Shown: positions 63,877 to 64,000 of the stretch, piece by piece
How the letters are laid out: each line of letters opens with the position of its first letter
Numbering within the stretch: position 1 is the stretch's first letter
From: Methylotenera sp.
Lineage (GTDB): Bacteria > Pseudomonadota > Gammaproteobacteria > Burkholderiales > Methylophilaceae
DNA: 64,000 bases
Direction: 5' to 3'
NCBI GenBank assembly: GCA_030652995.1
Contig: JAUSAG010000015.1
Location: forward strand, 55,111 to 119,110
The notes under the pieces: generated by a model
What the model saw: only the letters and a program-made list of their open reading frames with translations
Databases searched by the model: none
Told to the model about the DNA's origin: nothing
Position numbers and translations under genes: made by a program

Positions 63877-64000
63877 CACAGATTCGCAACGTCAATGAGT
63901 GCTATCAGCACATTTGAGTTATTTAACAATGATGGTTAAACTACCGAAAAGTGGGATAAGCCAGCCGGTCAAAGTAATTTATAAGTAAATTTCAAGATAA

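Noticed and set aside
1-64000. CRISPR array
   Set aside because: The tandem and dispersed repeats found lack regular spacing with unique spacers and no cas gene is present.

Overview
The window looks like a chromosome segment of a betaproteobacterium of the methylotrophic Methylophilaceae (Methylotenera/Methylophilus-like). This rests on the housekeeping order miaB-phoH-ybeY-corC-lnt-glyQ-glyS-gmhB-plsC, the protein styles and the moderate GC; it was not tested by a database search.

Left part (1 to about 16,074): an integrated genomic island whose left end lies outside the window. It carries a restriction-type operon on the minus strand (DUF4258 protein, a methyltransferase-like/specificity fusion with degenerate catalytic motifs, and HsdR cut by the window edge). 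To its right are small hypothetical genes, an ArdB/KlcA antirestriction protein, a VapE-type primase/helicase protein, a tyrosine integrase and a DUF262/HNH (GmrSD-like) nuclease. The right border is marked by a tRNA 3'-end fragment followed at once by a Rho-independent terminator, as expected for an attR site.

Middle (16.6-29.6 kb): a CzcCBA/CusCBA-type metal efflux operon with a divergent PII protein, a decayed IS200-like element, a SulP anion transporter with a tandem universal stress protein, and an ovoA-ovoB pair for ovothiol A synthesis. 

Central metabolism and arsenic (30-40 kb): tpiA and fba (class II, Calvin type), then fbp, and a five-gene minus-strand operon resembling arsenosugar biosynthesis: two glycosyltransferase-like proteins (TIGR04282/TIGR04283 types), an ArsM-like methyltransferase, a radical SAM enzyme unlike the usual ArsS, and a TVP38-flavin disulfide reductase fusion. 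A sterol-desaturase-like enzyme follows on the other strand.

Right part (40-62.5 kb): a cluster of intergenic hairpin repeats, then a MazEF-like toxin-antitoxin module flanked by a 56-bp direct repeat copied from the 3' end of the neighbouring DUF3047 gene. After it come exported methionine sulfoxide reductases A and B, ilvE, a SCO protein and the conserved housekeeping block (glycyl-tRNA synthetase, lipoprotein acylation, RNA maturation). The block ends with siroheme synthase, an OmpR/EnvZ-type two-component system and an EF-hand protein. The last kilobase holds a truncated IS5-type transposase that appears interrupted by a small element with 22-bp perfect inverted repeats.
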